Shown: piece by piece, positions 33,817 through 41,640 of the stretch
How positions within the stretch are numbered: the first letter of the stretch is position 1
Layout: every line of letters starts with the position of its first letter
Notes under the pieces: model-generated
What the model was told of the DNA's origin: nothing
The model's database searches: none
Seen by the model: the letters and a program-made list of their open reading frames with translations, nothing else
Assembly (NCBI RefSeq): GCF_036186745.1
Contig: NZ_CP108086.1
Location: 1,984,001-2,048,000, forward strand
From: Microbispora hainanensis
Lineage (GTDB): Bacteria > Actinomycetota > Actinomycetes > Streptosporangiales > Streptosporangiaceae
Direction of reading: 5' to 3'
Length of the DNA stretch: 64,000 bases
Made by a program: the position numbers and the translations under genes

Positions 33817-35724
33817 ATGTGCATGCCGTTGTGGTACGGAGGGGACTACAACCCGGAGCAGTGGCCCGAGGAGGTCTGGGCCGAGGACGTCGCGCTCATG
33901 CGCCGGGCGGGGGTCAACCTCGTCACCGTGGGCGTGTTCTCCTGGTCGCGGCTGGAGCCGTCCGAGGGGCGCTACACCTTCGGCTGGCTCGACCGGGTGC
34001 TCGGCCTGCTCGCCGACGGCGGGATCCGGGTGGGCCTGGCCGTCCCGACCGCCTCTCCTCCGCCATGGTTCTCTCTGGCGCATCCCGACGCCCTCACCGT
34101 CACCCGGGACGGCGTACGGCTCACGCACGGCAGCCGCGACACCTACTGCGTGAGCGCCCCGGCGTACCGCGAGGCGTCGCTGCGGATCACCCGCGCCCTC
34201 GGCGAGCGCTACCGCGACCATCCGGCGCTGGCGATGTGGCACGTGCACAACGAGTACGGCACGCCCTGCCACTGCGACCACGCCGCCGCGGCGTTCCGCG
34301 CGTGGCTGCGGGAGCGGTACGGCGGCCTCGACGCGCTGAACGACGCCTGGACGACGGCGTTCTGGAGCCAGCACTACTCGGACTGGGCGCAGATCACCCC
34401 GCCCAGGGCGACGCAGTATCTCCCCAACCCGGCGCAGGCGCTCGACTTCCGCCGGTTCGTCTCCGACGAGATGCTCGCCCACTTCCGCGAGCAGCGCGAC
34501 CTGCTGCGCGAGCTGACTCCCGAGGTGCCCGTCACCACCAACTACGTGCTGGCCGGCTGGGCCTCGGTCGACCACTGGAAGTGGTCGACCGAGGTGGACC
34601 TGGTGGCCATCGACGACTATCCCTCGGCCCCGGGCATGGCGGCGGCCGAGCAGACCGCCTTCGCCGCCGATCTGGCCCGATCGTGGGCGGGCGGGCGGCC
34701 CTGGCTGCTGATGGAGCAGGCCACGGGGTACGTCCTGGGCCCGCGCAAGGGGCCCAAGGAGCCCGGCGAGATCGCCAGGCACAGCATGCAGCACGTCGCC
34801 CGGGGCTCGACGGGCGTGATGTTCTTCCAGTGGCGGGCCTCCCGCGGCGGCGCCGAGCAGTGGCATCCGGGCATGGTGCCGCACACCGGCCCGGACTCCC
34901 GCGTCTTCCGCGAGGTCAGCGCCCTGGGCGAGGCGCTCGAACGCATCCCGGCTCCTTATGACGGGCCGCTCGTCGAGGCGGAGGCCGCCATCCTGTGGGA
35001 CGAGGAGGCGTGGTGGGCCGCCCAGGGGCCCGGCCTGCCGTCCAGTGAGATCGACTATCTCGCGGCCGTGCAGCAGGCCCATCGGGTGTTGTGGCGGCAG
35101 GGCGTCCCCACCTGCTTCGCCCATCCGTCGCACGATCTGCCGGCCTACCGCGCGGTCCTCGTGCCGAGCCTCTATCTGATCTCCGACGAGGCCGCCCGGA
35201 ACCTCGCGGCGTACGTGGAGGGCGGTGGCACGCTCGTCGTGTCGTTCTTCAGCGGAATCACCGACGAGCACACCCGGATCAGGCTGGGCGGCTACCCAGG
35301 GGCGCTGCGCGAGATCCTCGGCATCACCGTGGAGGAGTTCCGCCCGCTCGGCGAGCCCGTCGAACTACCGGAGTTCGGCCGCGCGACCCTGTGGAGCGAG
35401 GTCGTCCACCTCGACGGGGCCGAGGCGGTCGCCCGCTATCCCGGCGGTGGGCCCGCCGTCACGTGTCATCGCCTCGGCGACGGCACGGCGTGGTACGTCT
35501 CGACGCGGCTCGACGACCCCGGCTATGCCCAGGTGCTCACCCGCGCCGGGCTGGCCGGGAGCGGCGTCCCCGGCGTCGAGGTCGTACGCCGGCGGGATCT
35601 GGTCTTCGCCGTCAACCACACGGAGGACGAGCGGCCCGTGCCGGTCCAGGGCACCGACCTGATCACCGGCAAGCCCGTCGGCGGCAGGCTCGGCCCCGGC
35701 GGATACGTGGTCGTACGCCCGTAG
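33817..35724 (+). CDS. GH42 beta-galactosidase, cytoplasmic
   Basis: 635-residue glycosidase removing terminal beta-galactose. YGGDYNPEQWPEEVW is the family N-terminus. The acid/base Glu is in WHVHNEYG (about residue 147) and the nucleophile Glu in LLMEQATG (about 307). The Cys zinc-site segment YGTPCHCDHAAAAF is only partly kept. A trimerisation (GATase-like) domain from about 385 and a C-terminal beta domain complete the usual length. It has no signal peptide, so it acts on imported oligosaccharide from the upstream importer. A second Met (33823) is an alternative start; AAGAAGGG precedes 33817. Confidence 0.95.
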   Translation: MCMPLWYGGDYNPEQWPEEVWAEDVALMRRAGVNLVTVGVFSWSRLEPSEGRYTFGWLDRVLGLLADGGIRVGLAVPTASPPPWFSLAHPDALTVTRDGVRLTHGSRDTYCVSAPAYREASLRITRALGERYRDHPALAMWHVHNEYGTPCHCDHAAAAFRAWLRERYGGLDALNDAWTTAFWSQHYSDWAQITPPRATQYLPNPAQALDFRRFVSDEMLAHFREQRDLLRELTPEVPVTTNYVLAGWASVDHWKWSTEVDLVAIDDYPSAPGMAAAEQTAFAADLARSWAGGRPWLLMEQATGYVLGPRKGPKEPGEIARHSMQHVARGSTGVMFFQWRASRGGAEQWHPGMVPHTGPDSRVFREVSALGEALERIPAPYDGPLVEAEAAILWDEEAWWAAQGPGLPSSEIDYLAAVQQAHRVLWRQGVPTCFAHPSHDLPAYRAVLVPSLYLISDEAARNLAAYVEGGGTLVVSFFSGITDEHTRIRLGGYPGALREILGITVEEFRPLGEPVELPEFGRATLWSEVVHLDGAEAVARYPGGGPAVTCHRLGDGTAWYVSTRLDDPGYAQVLTRAGLAGSGVPGVEVVRRRDLVFAVNHTEDERPVPVQGTDLITGKPVGGRLGPGGYVVVRP

Positions 35725-35832
35725 GAGGGCCTGACCGAGCTCCTCCATGTCCTCGGAAGTCCGCTTCAACGCGCCGGCGGCGACGTTCTCCCCCAGGTGG
35801 TCCAGCGAGCCGGTGCCGGGGATCGGCCTCCG
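35718..35832 (-). pseudogene. C-terminal fragment of an aldo/keto reductase
   Basis: The minus-strand frame reads PIPGTGSLDHLGENVAAGAL then KRTSEDMEELGQALL. This is the conserved C-terminal helix region of aldo/keto reductases (the IPGTxxxxHLEENxxA pattern) with nothing of the barrel upstream. The fragment runs into the 3' end of the GH42 gene. Confidence 0.65.
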
Positions 35833-35841
35833 GCCATGCAT

Positions 35842-36249
35842 GGACGGGTCAAGCGCCCGGCGCGGTCGGTAATGCGCACCTCAAGAAGGAATGGCAAGAG
35901 TAAGCATTTTCCGAGAATAGCGGTTTATGCCTCATTTGTCTGGCTAGCTGGTATATTTGAAGAATTCCAGTCTCCGCCTCCATGAGACCGAGCAGGCCGG
36001 GCAGGCACCAGGGCGGGGCGTCCACCTCGGTCGATCACCGGAGGCCGGGAACCCCTGTTGGACCGGGGTTCCCCGCGATCCGGACGCATCAGCAGAGATC
36101 GCCACGAGGCCCATCTTCTTTACCTATTTGCCACATTCTGGTGTTCAGGTGGGATTGCCGGACGGACCCGCATACCATCGACCGTCGCGCATTACCGGGA
36201 CCTGACACTCTGCCGGGTAGCGTCGCTTAAGACAGTACGCCCGAAAAAT
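35842..36249. other. Intergenic region upstream of STAS gene; no gene seen
   Basis: Includes an A/T-rich patch (35895-35970) and probable promoter sequence for the STAS gene. A GGGTAG at about 36212 resembles a SigB-type -10 (GGGTAn), but no clear -35 is seen. Confidence 0.5.
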
Positions 36250-36267
36250 ATGGATGAAGGCGCGTAT

Positions 36268-36648
36268 ATGACAACGCAGCAGCTCGAGATTACTGTGAGC
36301 GATCACCAGCCGGCCGTCGTGGTCGCGCTGCGAGGTGAACTCGACATCGCCAGCGGCGACACGCTCCGGAGGGCGATCAGGAATCTTGTCCGCCAGGGTC
36401 GCGTCAGGATCGTGGTGGATGCGTCCGGCCTGCGGTTCTGCGACTCCTGCGGCCTCGAAGCGCTGCTGGACGCCCGGGACGACATCGAGAAGGCCGCCGG
36501 TTGCATGCGGCTCACCGGAGTTCACGGCATCTTGAAGATCGTCCTTGAGGCGACCCGGCTGCGCGACACGTTCGTCATCGACGGCACGCCCGTCGAGGCC
36601 GTCGCCGCGATGGTGCTGTCGGCCTCCCAAGACGTGTCCATGGTCTGA
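36268..36648 (+). CDS. STAS-domain anti-sigma factor antagonist
   Basis: 126-residue RsbV/SpoIIAA-like protein. The phospho-acceptor region is VVDASGLRFCDSCGLEALL, with DSCG in place of the usual DSTG; the serine is kept. ATG 36268 is chosen because GAAGG (36256-36260) is correctly spaced. An upstream in-frame ATG at 36250 would add six residues. A terminator follows. The gene is monocistronic. Confidence 0.9.
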   Translation: MTTQQLEITVSDHQPAVVVALRGELDIASGDTLRRAIRNLVRQGRVRIVVDASGLRFCDSCGLEALLDARDDIEKAAGCMRLTGVHGILKIVLEATRLRDTFVIDGTPVEAVAAMVLSASQDVSMV

Positions 36649-36665
36649 ACGCCCGATTGACCACC

Positions 36666-36694
36666 GCCCCCGTCCTCTCACCGAGGGCGGGGGC
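36666..36694 (+). terminator. Hairpin terminator after STAS gene
   Basis: 12-bp stem GCCCCCGTCCTC / GAGGGCGGGGGC with one G-T pair and a 5-base loop, followed by TTT. Confidence 0.8.
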
Positions 36695-36727
36695 TTTCGA
36701 CCGCCTGCCGTACGTCGCGCGGGGTGA

Positions 36728-36910
36728 GGGAACGGCCGGATCGTGGCCGAGATGGTGACGCCCTACCCGCCGGGCGCGCCCGCCCTGTGCCCGGGCGAGC
36801 GCGTCACCCGGCCGGTGCTGAGCTACCTGACCAGCGGGCTCGCGGGCGGCATGGACATCCCCGACGCCGCCGATCCCAGCCTGAAGACGCTGCGCGTCGT
36901 CGCGGAGTGA
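36728..36910 (+). pseudogene. C-terminal fragment of an Orn/Lys/Arg decarboxylase
   Basis: The frame ending at TGA 36908-36910 reads RIVAEMVTPYPPGAPALCPG, ERVTRPVLSYLTSG and GMDIPDAADPSLKTLRVVAE, the C-terminal domain of fold-I ornithine/lysine/arginine decarboxylases. A stop at 36725-36727 closes the frame upstream, and no PLP domain remains. The stop sits in the first unit of a 13-bp repeat. Confidence 0.75.
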
Positions 36911-36949
36911 CGAAGCGGAGTGACGAAGCGGAGTGACGAAGCGGAGTGA
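36902..36949. repeat. 13-bp tandem repeat anchored on a stop codon
   Basis: Unit GCGGAGTGACGAA at 36902, 36915 and 36928 and a partial copy at 36941. Each unit contains TGA, and the 13-base period places it in all three frames. Confidence 0.95.
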
Positions 36950-36961
36950 CTGATAAGAACG

Positions 36962-38152
36962 TCAGGCCCAGCAGGAGGCGACGGTCTGCGCCGTGAGCAG
37001 CTCGGCCACGTCGGCCAGCCGGCCGCGCCGGGCGTACGCCGCCCGCTGCCGCGCCGCCCCCGACCCGCTGCGGCGCACGCGCTCGATCTGGTCGGTCAGC
37101 GGCGTCCAGTCGCCGTTCTCCTCCAGCACCGGCCGCACGTGTTCGAGCAGGCGGTCGACCAGCCGCCAGGCCGGGGCTCCCGAGACGCCGCTTCCCGCGA
37201 GCAAATCGAGGGCTTCGCCGTCCACGCCGTCGTGGGCGGCCTTCCAGTAGGCCGCCCGCAGCAGGGTGTCCTCGACGTCGGGGGCGGGCACGCCGGCCCG
37301 CACCTGGCGCAGCGCCGTCTCGGCCAGCCCTCGCACCAGCCCGGCGAGCAGCACGGTCTCCCCGGCCGTCGGACACACGTCCGCCGCGCGGATCTCCAGC
37401 GTCGGCACGTGATCGGACGGGCGGACCAGCCAGTAGATCATTCCGCGGTCGAGGATCGTGCCCCCGGCGAGCATGCCGGCGACCAGGCTCTCGTAGTGAT
37501 CGGCCGACCGGAAGAACGGCGGCGGCTCCGCGCTCGGCCACCTGCCCATCATCAGCGCGCGCCAGCTCGCATAACCGGTGTCCCGGCCGTCCGCGATCGG
37601 CGAGTTGGCCGCGAGCGCCTGCAGCACCGGGAGCCAGGGCCGCAGATGGTTGCTGACCCGCACCGCCTCCTCGCGGTCGGCGATCCCGACGTGGATGTGG
37701 CAGCCGCAGACGCCCTGACGATCCATGATCGCCCCGAACTCGCGGAGCATGGCCTCGTAGCGCGGGCACGACGACAGCGGCGGCACTCCGGCGTTGCCGT
37801 CCAGGGCGGTGCCGCTCGCGATGAGCGCGAGCCCCATGCTTTCGGCGGCGCGGGCGGCGGCGCGGCGCATCTCCAGCAGGTCTTCGTGCAGATCACGCAG
37901 GGTGGTGTGCACGGCGCTGTTACTCTCCAGTTGGAACTGTGTCAGTTCGAACACCAGCCGATCCGCCCCCGGCCCGGCCGCCCGCTCGCGGATCTCCCGC
38001 GCCGCCGGGACGACCCGTCCGGTTCGCGGGTCGGCGAGCAGGAACTCCTCCTCGACTCCGATCGTGAGCGTCGCCGAACTCACCGGTGCCTGCGCGACGA
38101 GGGAGGGTCCATGCATGGCGTCGAACTGGACCTCCCTTGTCACGTCTGGCAT
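36962..38152 (-). CDS. Glutamate-cysteine ligase family 2 (YbdK-like) carboxylate-amine ligase
   Basis: 396-residue GCS2-family ATP-dependent ligase joining a glutamate gamma-carboxyl to an amine. TLTIGVEEEFLLADP (metal/ATP Glu cluster), QLESNSAVHTTLRDL and GCHIHVGIADREEAV are the family motifs, with EIRAADVCPTAGE further on. Actinomycetes use mycothiol rather than glutathione, so the product is probably another gamma-glutamyl compound or an ergothioneine-type precursor (inference). The first ATG (38152) is used; an internal one at 38116 is possible. It diverges from the STAS gene across a long palindrome. Confidence 0.9.
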   Translation of the reverse strand: MPDVTREVQFDAMHGPSLVAQAPVSSATLTIGVEEEFLLADPRTGRVVPAAREIRERAAGPGADRLVFELTQFQLESNSAVHTTLRDLHEDLLEMRRAAARAAESMGLALIASGTALDGNAGVPPLSSCPRYEAMLREFGAIMDRQGVCGCHIHVGIADREEAVRVSNHLRPWLPVLQALAANSPIADGRDTGYASWRALMMGRWPSAEPPPFFRSADHYESLVAGMLAGGTILDRGMIYWLVRPSDHVPTLEIRAADVCPTAGETVLLAGLVRGLAETALRQVRAGVPAPDVEDTLLRAAYWKAAHDGVDGEALDLLAGSGVSGAPAWRLVDRLLEHVRPVLEENGDWTPLTDQIERVRRSGSGAARQRAAYARRGRLADVAELLTAQTVASCWA

Positions 38153-38210
38153 AAGCGGTCTTTTCAGGAGGGGCCCAGTCGGTCAGTCCCCCACTCCCCC
38201 GGCCCCTGGG

Positions 38211-38236
38211 CAAGAAACCCCATATGGCGTTTCTTG
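38211..38236. promoter_or_regulatory. 26-bp palindrome in the divergent GCS2/STAS promoter region
   Basis: Arms CAAGAAAC (38211-38218) and GTTTCTTG (38229-38236) flank a central palindrome CCATATGG (38220-38227). Only the pair 38219/38228 fails to match. The symmetry and A/T content stand out in GC-rich DNA and fit a dimeric regulator's operator. Confidence 0.6.
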
Positions 38237-38316
38237 ACCAGCGAGCCGTACGCCCCGGTAGGCAGGTGCCGCTGTCCTAAACTGACGAATCCCTGTTCCT
38301 CGCAGCGTCCGCCGAG

Positions 38317-38700
38317 GTGTGCTCCGTGACCGCCGCCGTCGTCCTGACCCCCGTGTCCGCCCCGGTCGCCGACCACGTGCTGGTCGTCGCGCTCGACGGC
38401 GCCCTGGACTACACGAACGCCGAGCCGTTGCGCAGGAACGTCGAGGCGCTCCTCGGCGAGCACCACCGCCAGCTCGTCCTCGACCTGAGCGGCGTGAGCT
38501 TCTGCGACTCCACGGGCATCCGGATCCTGCTGGCCGTACGGAAGCTGCTGCAGGAGCGCGACGGCGCGGTGACGCTGGCGGCCCCGAACGACCGGCTGGC
38601 GAAGATCTTCAGGGTCACCGGACTGATCAGTGCCTTCACCGTCGCCCCGAGCCTCGCGGAGGCTTTCGACGTGGTCGGCGCACGCTCGAATCCCAGGTGA
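38317..38700 (+). CDS. STAS-domain anti-sigma factor antagonist
   Basis: 127-residue RsbV-like protein with LVLDLSGVSFCDSTGIRILL (phospho-Ser in DSTG). GTG 38317 is used; a second GTG at 38326 would shorten it by three residues, and neither has a strong Shine-Dalgarno. It is followed after 81 bases by an HATPase anti-sigma gene on the same strand, so the two are a likely partner-switching pair. Confidence 0.9.
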   Translation: MCSVTAAVVLTPVSAPVADHVLVVALDGALDYTNAEPLRRNVEALLGEHHRQLVLDLSGVSFCDSTGIRILLAVRKLLQERDGAVTLAAPNDRLAKIFRVTGLISAFTVAPSLAEAFDVVGARSNPR

Positions 38701-38781
38701 AGGCAGCGAACGAGTAACGAGACGGTAGCCTCGAAGGCATCGGGCGGCGGACCCGGCCGGGAGACGCGGCGAGGAGGACAG

Positions 38782-39231
38782 GTGGCGGATCACCGCCGGC
38801 AGTGGCCGATAACGGATGATCTCGCGACGCTGCGTGAGAACGTCCAGCGCTACGCCGAGCAGGCGGGCCTCACCGGACCCCGGCTGGACGACCTGGTCAT
38901 CGCCGCCAACGAGGCCGCCATCAACGTGCTCGAACACGGCGGGGGATCCGGCATGCTGACGATCTCCTGCGACGGCGGCACGCTGGCCGTCGACGTCGTC
39001 GACCGCGTCGGCGTCCTGCGGCCCGGCGCGGTGCCGAGCGAACGGCCCAGCGGCCGCGGCGACCGCGGCTTCGGCCTGTGGCTCATGGGCGAGCTGTGCG
39101 ACTCGGTGACCATCGACCGGATCCCCGGGCAGTCCACGATCCGGCTGTCCATGCAGGTCGACGGTGACGCGGACGCGGGCGGCCCCGCCGACGGGGGCTC
39201 CGCCTTCGGGCGCGGCGCCCGCTCCGTCTGA
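38782..39231 (+). CDS. RsbW-like anti-sigma regulatory factor (HATPase)
   Basis: 149-residue serine kinase/anti-sigma factor. The N-box is VIAANEAAINVLEHGG and the G-box is GDRGFGLWLMGELC; residues from about 125 form a Gly/Asp-rich tail. It would phosphorylate the preceding STAS protein and bind a sigma factor in turn. GAGGAGG sits just before GTG 38782. No sigma factor gene is in the window. Confidence 0.9.
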   Translation: MADHRRQWPITDDLATLRENVQRYAEQAGLTGPRLDDLVIAANEAAINVLEHGGGSGMLTISCDGGTLAVDVVDRVGVLRPGAVPSERPSGRGDRGFGLWLMGELCDSVTIDRIPGQSTIRLSMQVDGDADAGGPADGGSAFGRGARSV

Positions 39232-39479
39232 GCGGGCACCGCGCACCATCATCCGGCCCTATCTTCCGGCCCCCATCGCTTGATCCCCTTCGCCTGGACC
39301 GCATCGTCTGCCTCTGTCGGCAAGCAGTGGCCTGTCGCGGACCCGGCAAGCACCGGGATCGACCCTGGCCGGTCCCCGGTTGGCCCTGGTTATCGTCCCG
39401 ATCCCGTAAACCGGGCCGTAACGACTCCCCGGCCGCCTTAACCTGGGTCCGCGACCACCTCCTCATGGCTGCTGGACGG

Positions 39480-39668
39480 CTACCTGAGGAATGCCCATGA
39501 CGCGGCGGCAACCGCGATCAGGGCGCAGAGGCGGATGGTCCGGGGTGTGCTGTCAACCACGTCCCGGACCGCTCTGGCCACCTCTCCGATCCACGAGCCG
39601 AACTCCGGGTCGTGAATCCGCCCTTCGTGACGGCGTCCCCCGCTCCCGCGGGGCCTGATAGCAGTCAT
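39480..39668 (-). CDS. Small single-pass membrane protein, hypothetical
   Basis: 62-residue product with a hydrophilic N-terminus and one C-terminal helix (TIRLCALIAVAAASWAFLR). The segment FGSWIGEVARAVRDVVDSTP before the helix looks like an amphipathic helix. No known domain. The flanking sequence 39232-39479 on the 3' side holds no gene. The frame is short and the start uncertain, so existence is only probable. Confidence 0.45.
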   Translation of the reverse strand: MTAIRPRGSGGRRHEGRIHDPEFGSWIGEVARAVRDVVDSTPRTIRLCALIAVAAASWAFLR

Positions 39669-40135
39669 CGGGGCCCCCTCCCCATATGCGCCGGCCGAGA
39701 CCGATGTCCCGGACCTGTCGATCGGCCCGATCAGGAATCCGTTTCCATCCGGTCGATGCGCGCAAGGGGCGGAATCCCCGCCGCCGTAGCGCCGCCGACC
39801 CGGTAGGAGGGATTCCGGACCTTTCCCTGATGTTCACAGGTGACCCACCGTGCACGCAACGAATACGAGCGGCATTCGGGCTTCCGTACGAAGAGTGACG
39901 ATCAGATCACAGCTTGCGATAGCTTTTGATCCTGATTTGTCCAGTGGCGCGAAGTTGGCTGTCCGATTTGTCCGCCGCGCTTTCCGGAATTTTGGGTCAG
40001 CGCGCGACACGCCGTCATTTGTCTCAGAGGACGGCATCAGCCGGGAAGACCGGGACCACGCTCGGATGGGGGATGCCCGAGACGATGTTACCGAAAGTGA
40101 CGCCTCGGTCACGCATCGCCGGGCGGATGGCGGCC
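39669..40135. other. Intergenic region; no convincing gene
   Basis: About 470 bases of mixed composition. GATTTGTCC occurs twice about 30 bp apart near 39930-39975. The open frame across 39850-40179 has poor codon bias for this genome and is not called. Confidence 0.5.
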
Positions 40136-40384
40136 TCATCCGCCGAGGTCGCGTACGGCGTTCTCCAGGCACCGCGTGAGCGCCTCCACCCGTTCCTCCG
40201 TCACCGGCTCGTCGCCCTGGGCCTCGGGCAGGTCCGCGCGGCGCACGACCACGAGCTTGCGGTGCTTCTCGTCGATCTCGTCGAGCGGCATCACCCGGCA
40301 CTCGCCGCGGACGAAGACCAGCGCGACGTCCGGGTCGGCCGACTCGAGCAGCCGCCGTACGCAGTCGGGATCGAGCAGCGTCAT
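40136..40384 (-). CDS. Conserved-looking small acidic protein, hypothetical
   Basis: 82-residue protein (MTLLDPDCVRRLLESADPDV...) of unknown function, with VALVFVRGECRVMPLDEI and a helical C-terminus. The ATG at 40384 follows GGGAGG at good spacing. It begins 23 bases after the epimerase stop and is probably co-transcribed with it. No motif assigns a role. Confidence 0.6.
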   Translation of the reverse strand: MTLLDPDCVRRLLESADPDVALVFVRGECRVMPLDEIDEKHRKLVVVRRADLPEAQGDEPVTEERVEALTRCLENAVRDLGG

Positions 40385-40407
40385 CGCGCCTCCCTCGCCA
40401 GGGTCTT

Positions 40408-41454
40408 TCACGGCCGGGTGCCCGCGCCCGTCGCGACCTCCCTGGCCCGTTCCCGGCCCGAGCCGGGCGCGAGCGGCGGGGTCTCCATGCCCGCACCACG
40501 CCGCATGCCCTCGATCGCCGCGCGCAGGGCGTCCACCGCGCTGTGCCGGGGCCGCCAGCCCAGCTCCTCACGGGCCCGGGTGGTGTCCATGATCGGAATC
40601 TGCAGGACCATCTCCACCATGCCGGGCGAGGCGGGGATCAGCCGCAGATGCCAGCCGGCCGACACCGCCGTGCGCACCACCGCGGCCGGCACGGACACAC
40701 GCCGCGCGCCGAGCAGGTCCGCCAGCACGGCCGGGTCGATCACCGGGCCGGCGGCGAGGTTGAACGCGCCCCGCACGTCGCGGGTGAGCGCCAGCCGGAA
40801 CGCCTCGCCGGCGTCCTCGGAGTGGAGCGCCTGGAACCGCAGGCGCGGCATGTCCGGCACGAACGGGATCCGCTCCCGCCGCAACAGCCGCTGCGGCAGA
40901 AACGGCCCGGCGAACAGCCGGCGCTGCTCGGTCGCGGCCTCCTCCTTGAAGATGAACCCCGGGCGCATCCGCACCAGGCGGATGTCCGGGTGGTCGCGCT
41001 CGAAGATGTCGAGCACGCGCTCGATATAGGCCTTCTCCCGCCCGTACGCGGCGTTGGGCCAGCCGTGGGTCGGCCACGACTCGTCGACGGGCGGGTCCTT
41101 CGGCCCGGGCGAGTACGCCCCCACAGACGACGAGTGGACGAGGACGGAGACCCCGGCCCGGACGGCGGCGTCGAAGACGCGCATGCTGCCGAGCACGTTG
41201 GAGTTCCAGGTGGTGACCGGGTCGTGCGTGGGCTGGAACAGCCAGGCCAGGTGCACGACCGCGTCGGCGCCCGCGAAGATCGGATCGAGGTCGTCCCTGA
41301 AGACGTCGGCCGTACGCCACTCGGTCTTGGCCGGCCGCCAGTCCGGCTTCCGCCTGGCCACGCCGACGACGGAGGTCACGGCGGGCTCGGACTCCAGGGC
41401 GGTGAGCAGGCTCGTGCCGACGTTCCCGCTCGCCCCAATCACGACAACTCGCAT
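40408..41454 (-). CDS. NAD-dependent epimerase/dehydratase (extended SDR)
   Basis: 348-residue extended short-chain dehydrogenase. The Rossmann motif is VVVIGASGNVGTSLL (about 3-17), the catalytic serine region is VHSSSVGAYSPG, and YGREK is the YxxxK pair. It acts on a nucleotide sugar or similar substrate, identity not visible. The ATG at 41454 is chosen over an upstream ATG because it starts directly at the Rossmann strand, as in the family. It ends with a polar Arg/Gly-rich tail. Confidence 0.88.
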   Translation of the reverse strand: MRVVVIGASGNVGTSLLTALESEPAVTSVVGVARRKPDWRPAKTEWRTADVFRDDLDPIFAGADAVVHLAWLFQPTHDPVTTWNSNVLGSMRVFDAAVRAGVSVLVHSSSVGAYSPGPKDPPVDESWPTHGWPNAAYGREKAYIERVLDIFERDHPDIRLVRMRPGFIFKEEAATEQRRLFAGPFLPQRLLRRERIPFVPDMPRLRFQALHSEDAGEAFRLALTRDVRGAFNLAAGPVIDPAVLADLLGARRVSVPAAVVRTAVSAGWHLRLIPASPGMVEMVLQIPIMDTTRAREELGWRPRHSAVDALRAAIEGMRRGAGMETPPLAPGSGRERAREVATGAGTRP

Positions 41455-41640
41455 GAAATACACCGTTTCCCGGCGCAGCCACCACAAACCGCGAGAGCCG
41501 TCATCCCCGACCGGAGCGGGCCTGGAGATGGGGCTCCAGATTTCCCCTGGGACAATGCGGGGGAATCAGTGGTGGCGCGGGAATACCGCTACCTAGGAGG
41601 ATTAAGTTCTCAATCTGGTCAGAGAGGCGGAGCGGCAGAG

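Noticed and set aside
39850-40179. Possible 109-codon gene on the plus strand
   Set aside because: Third-position GC is low for this genome, no RBS, and its 3' end overlaps the better-supported minus-strand gene at 40136.
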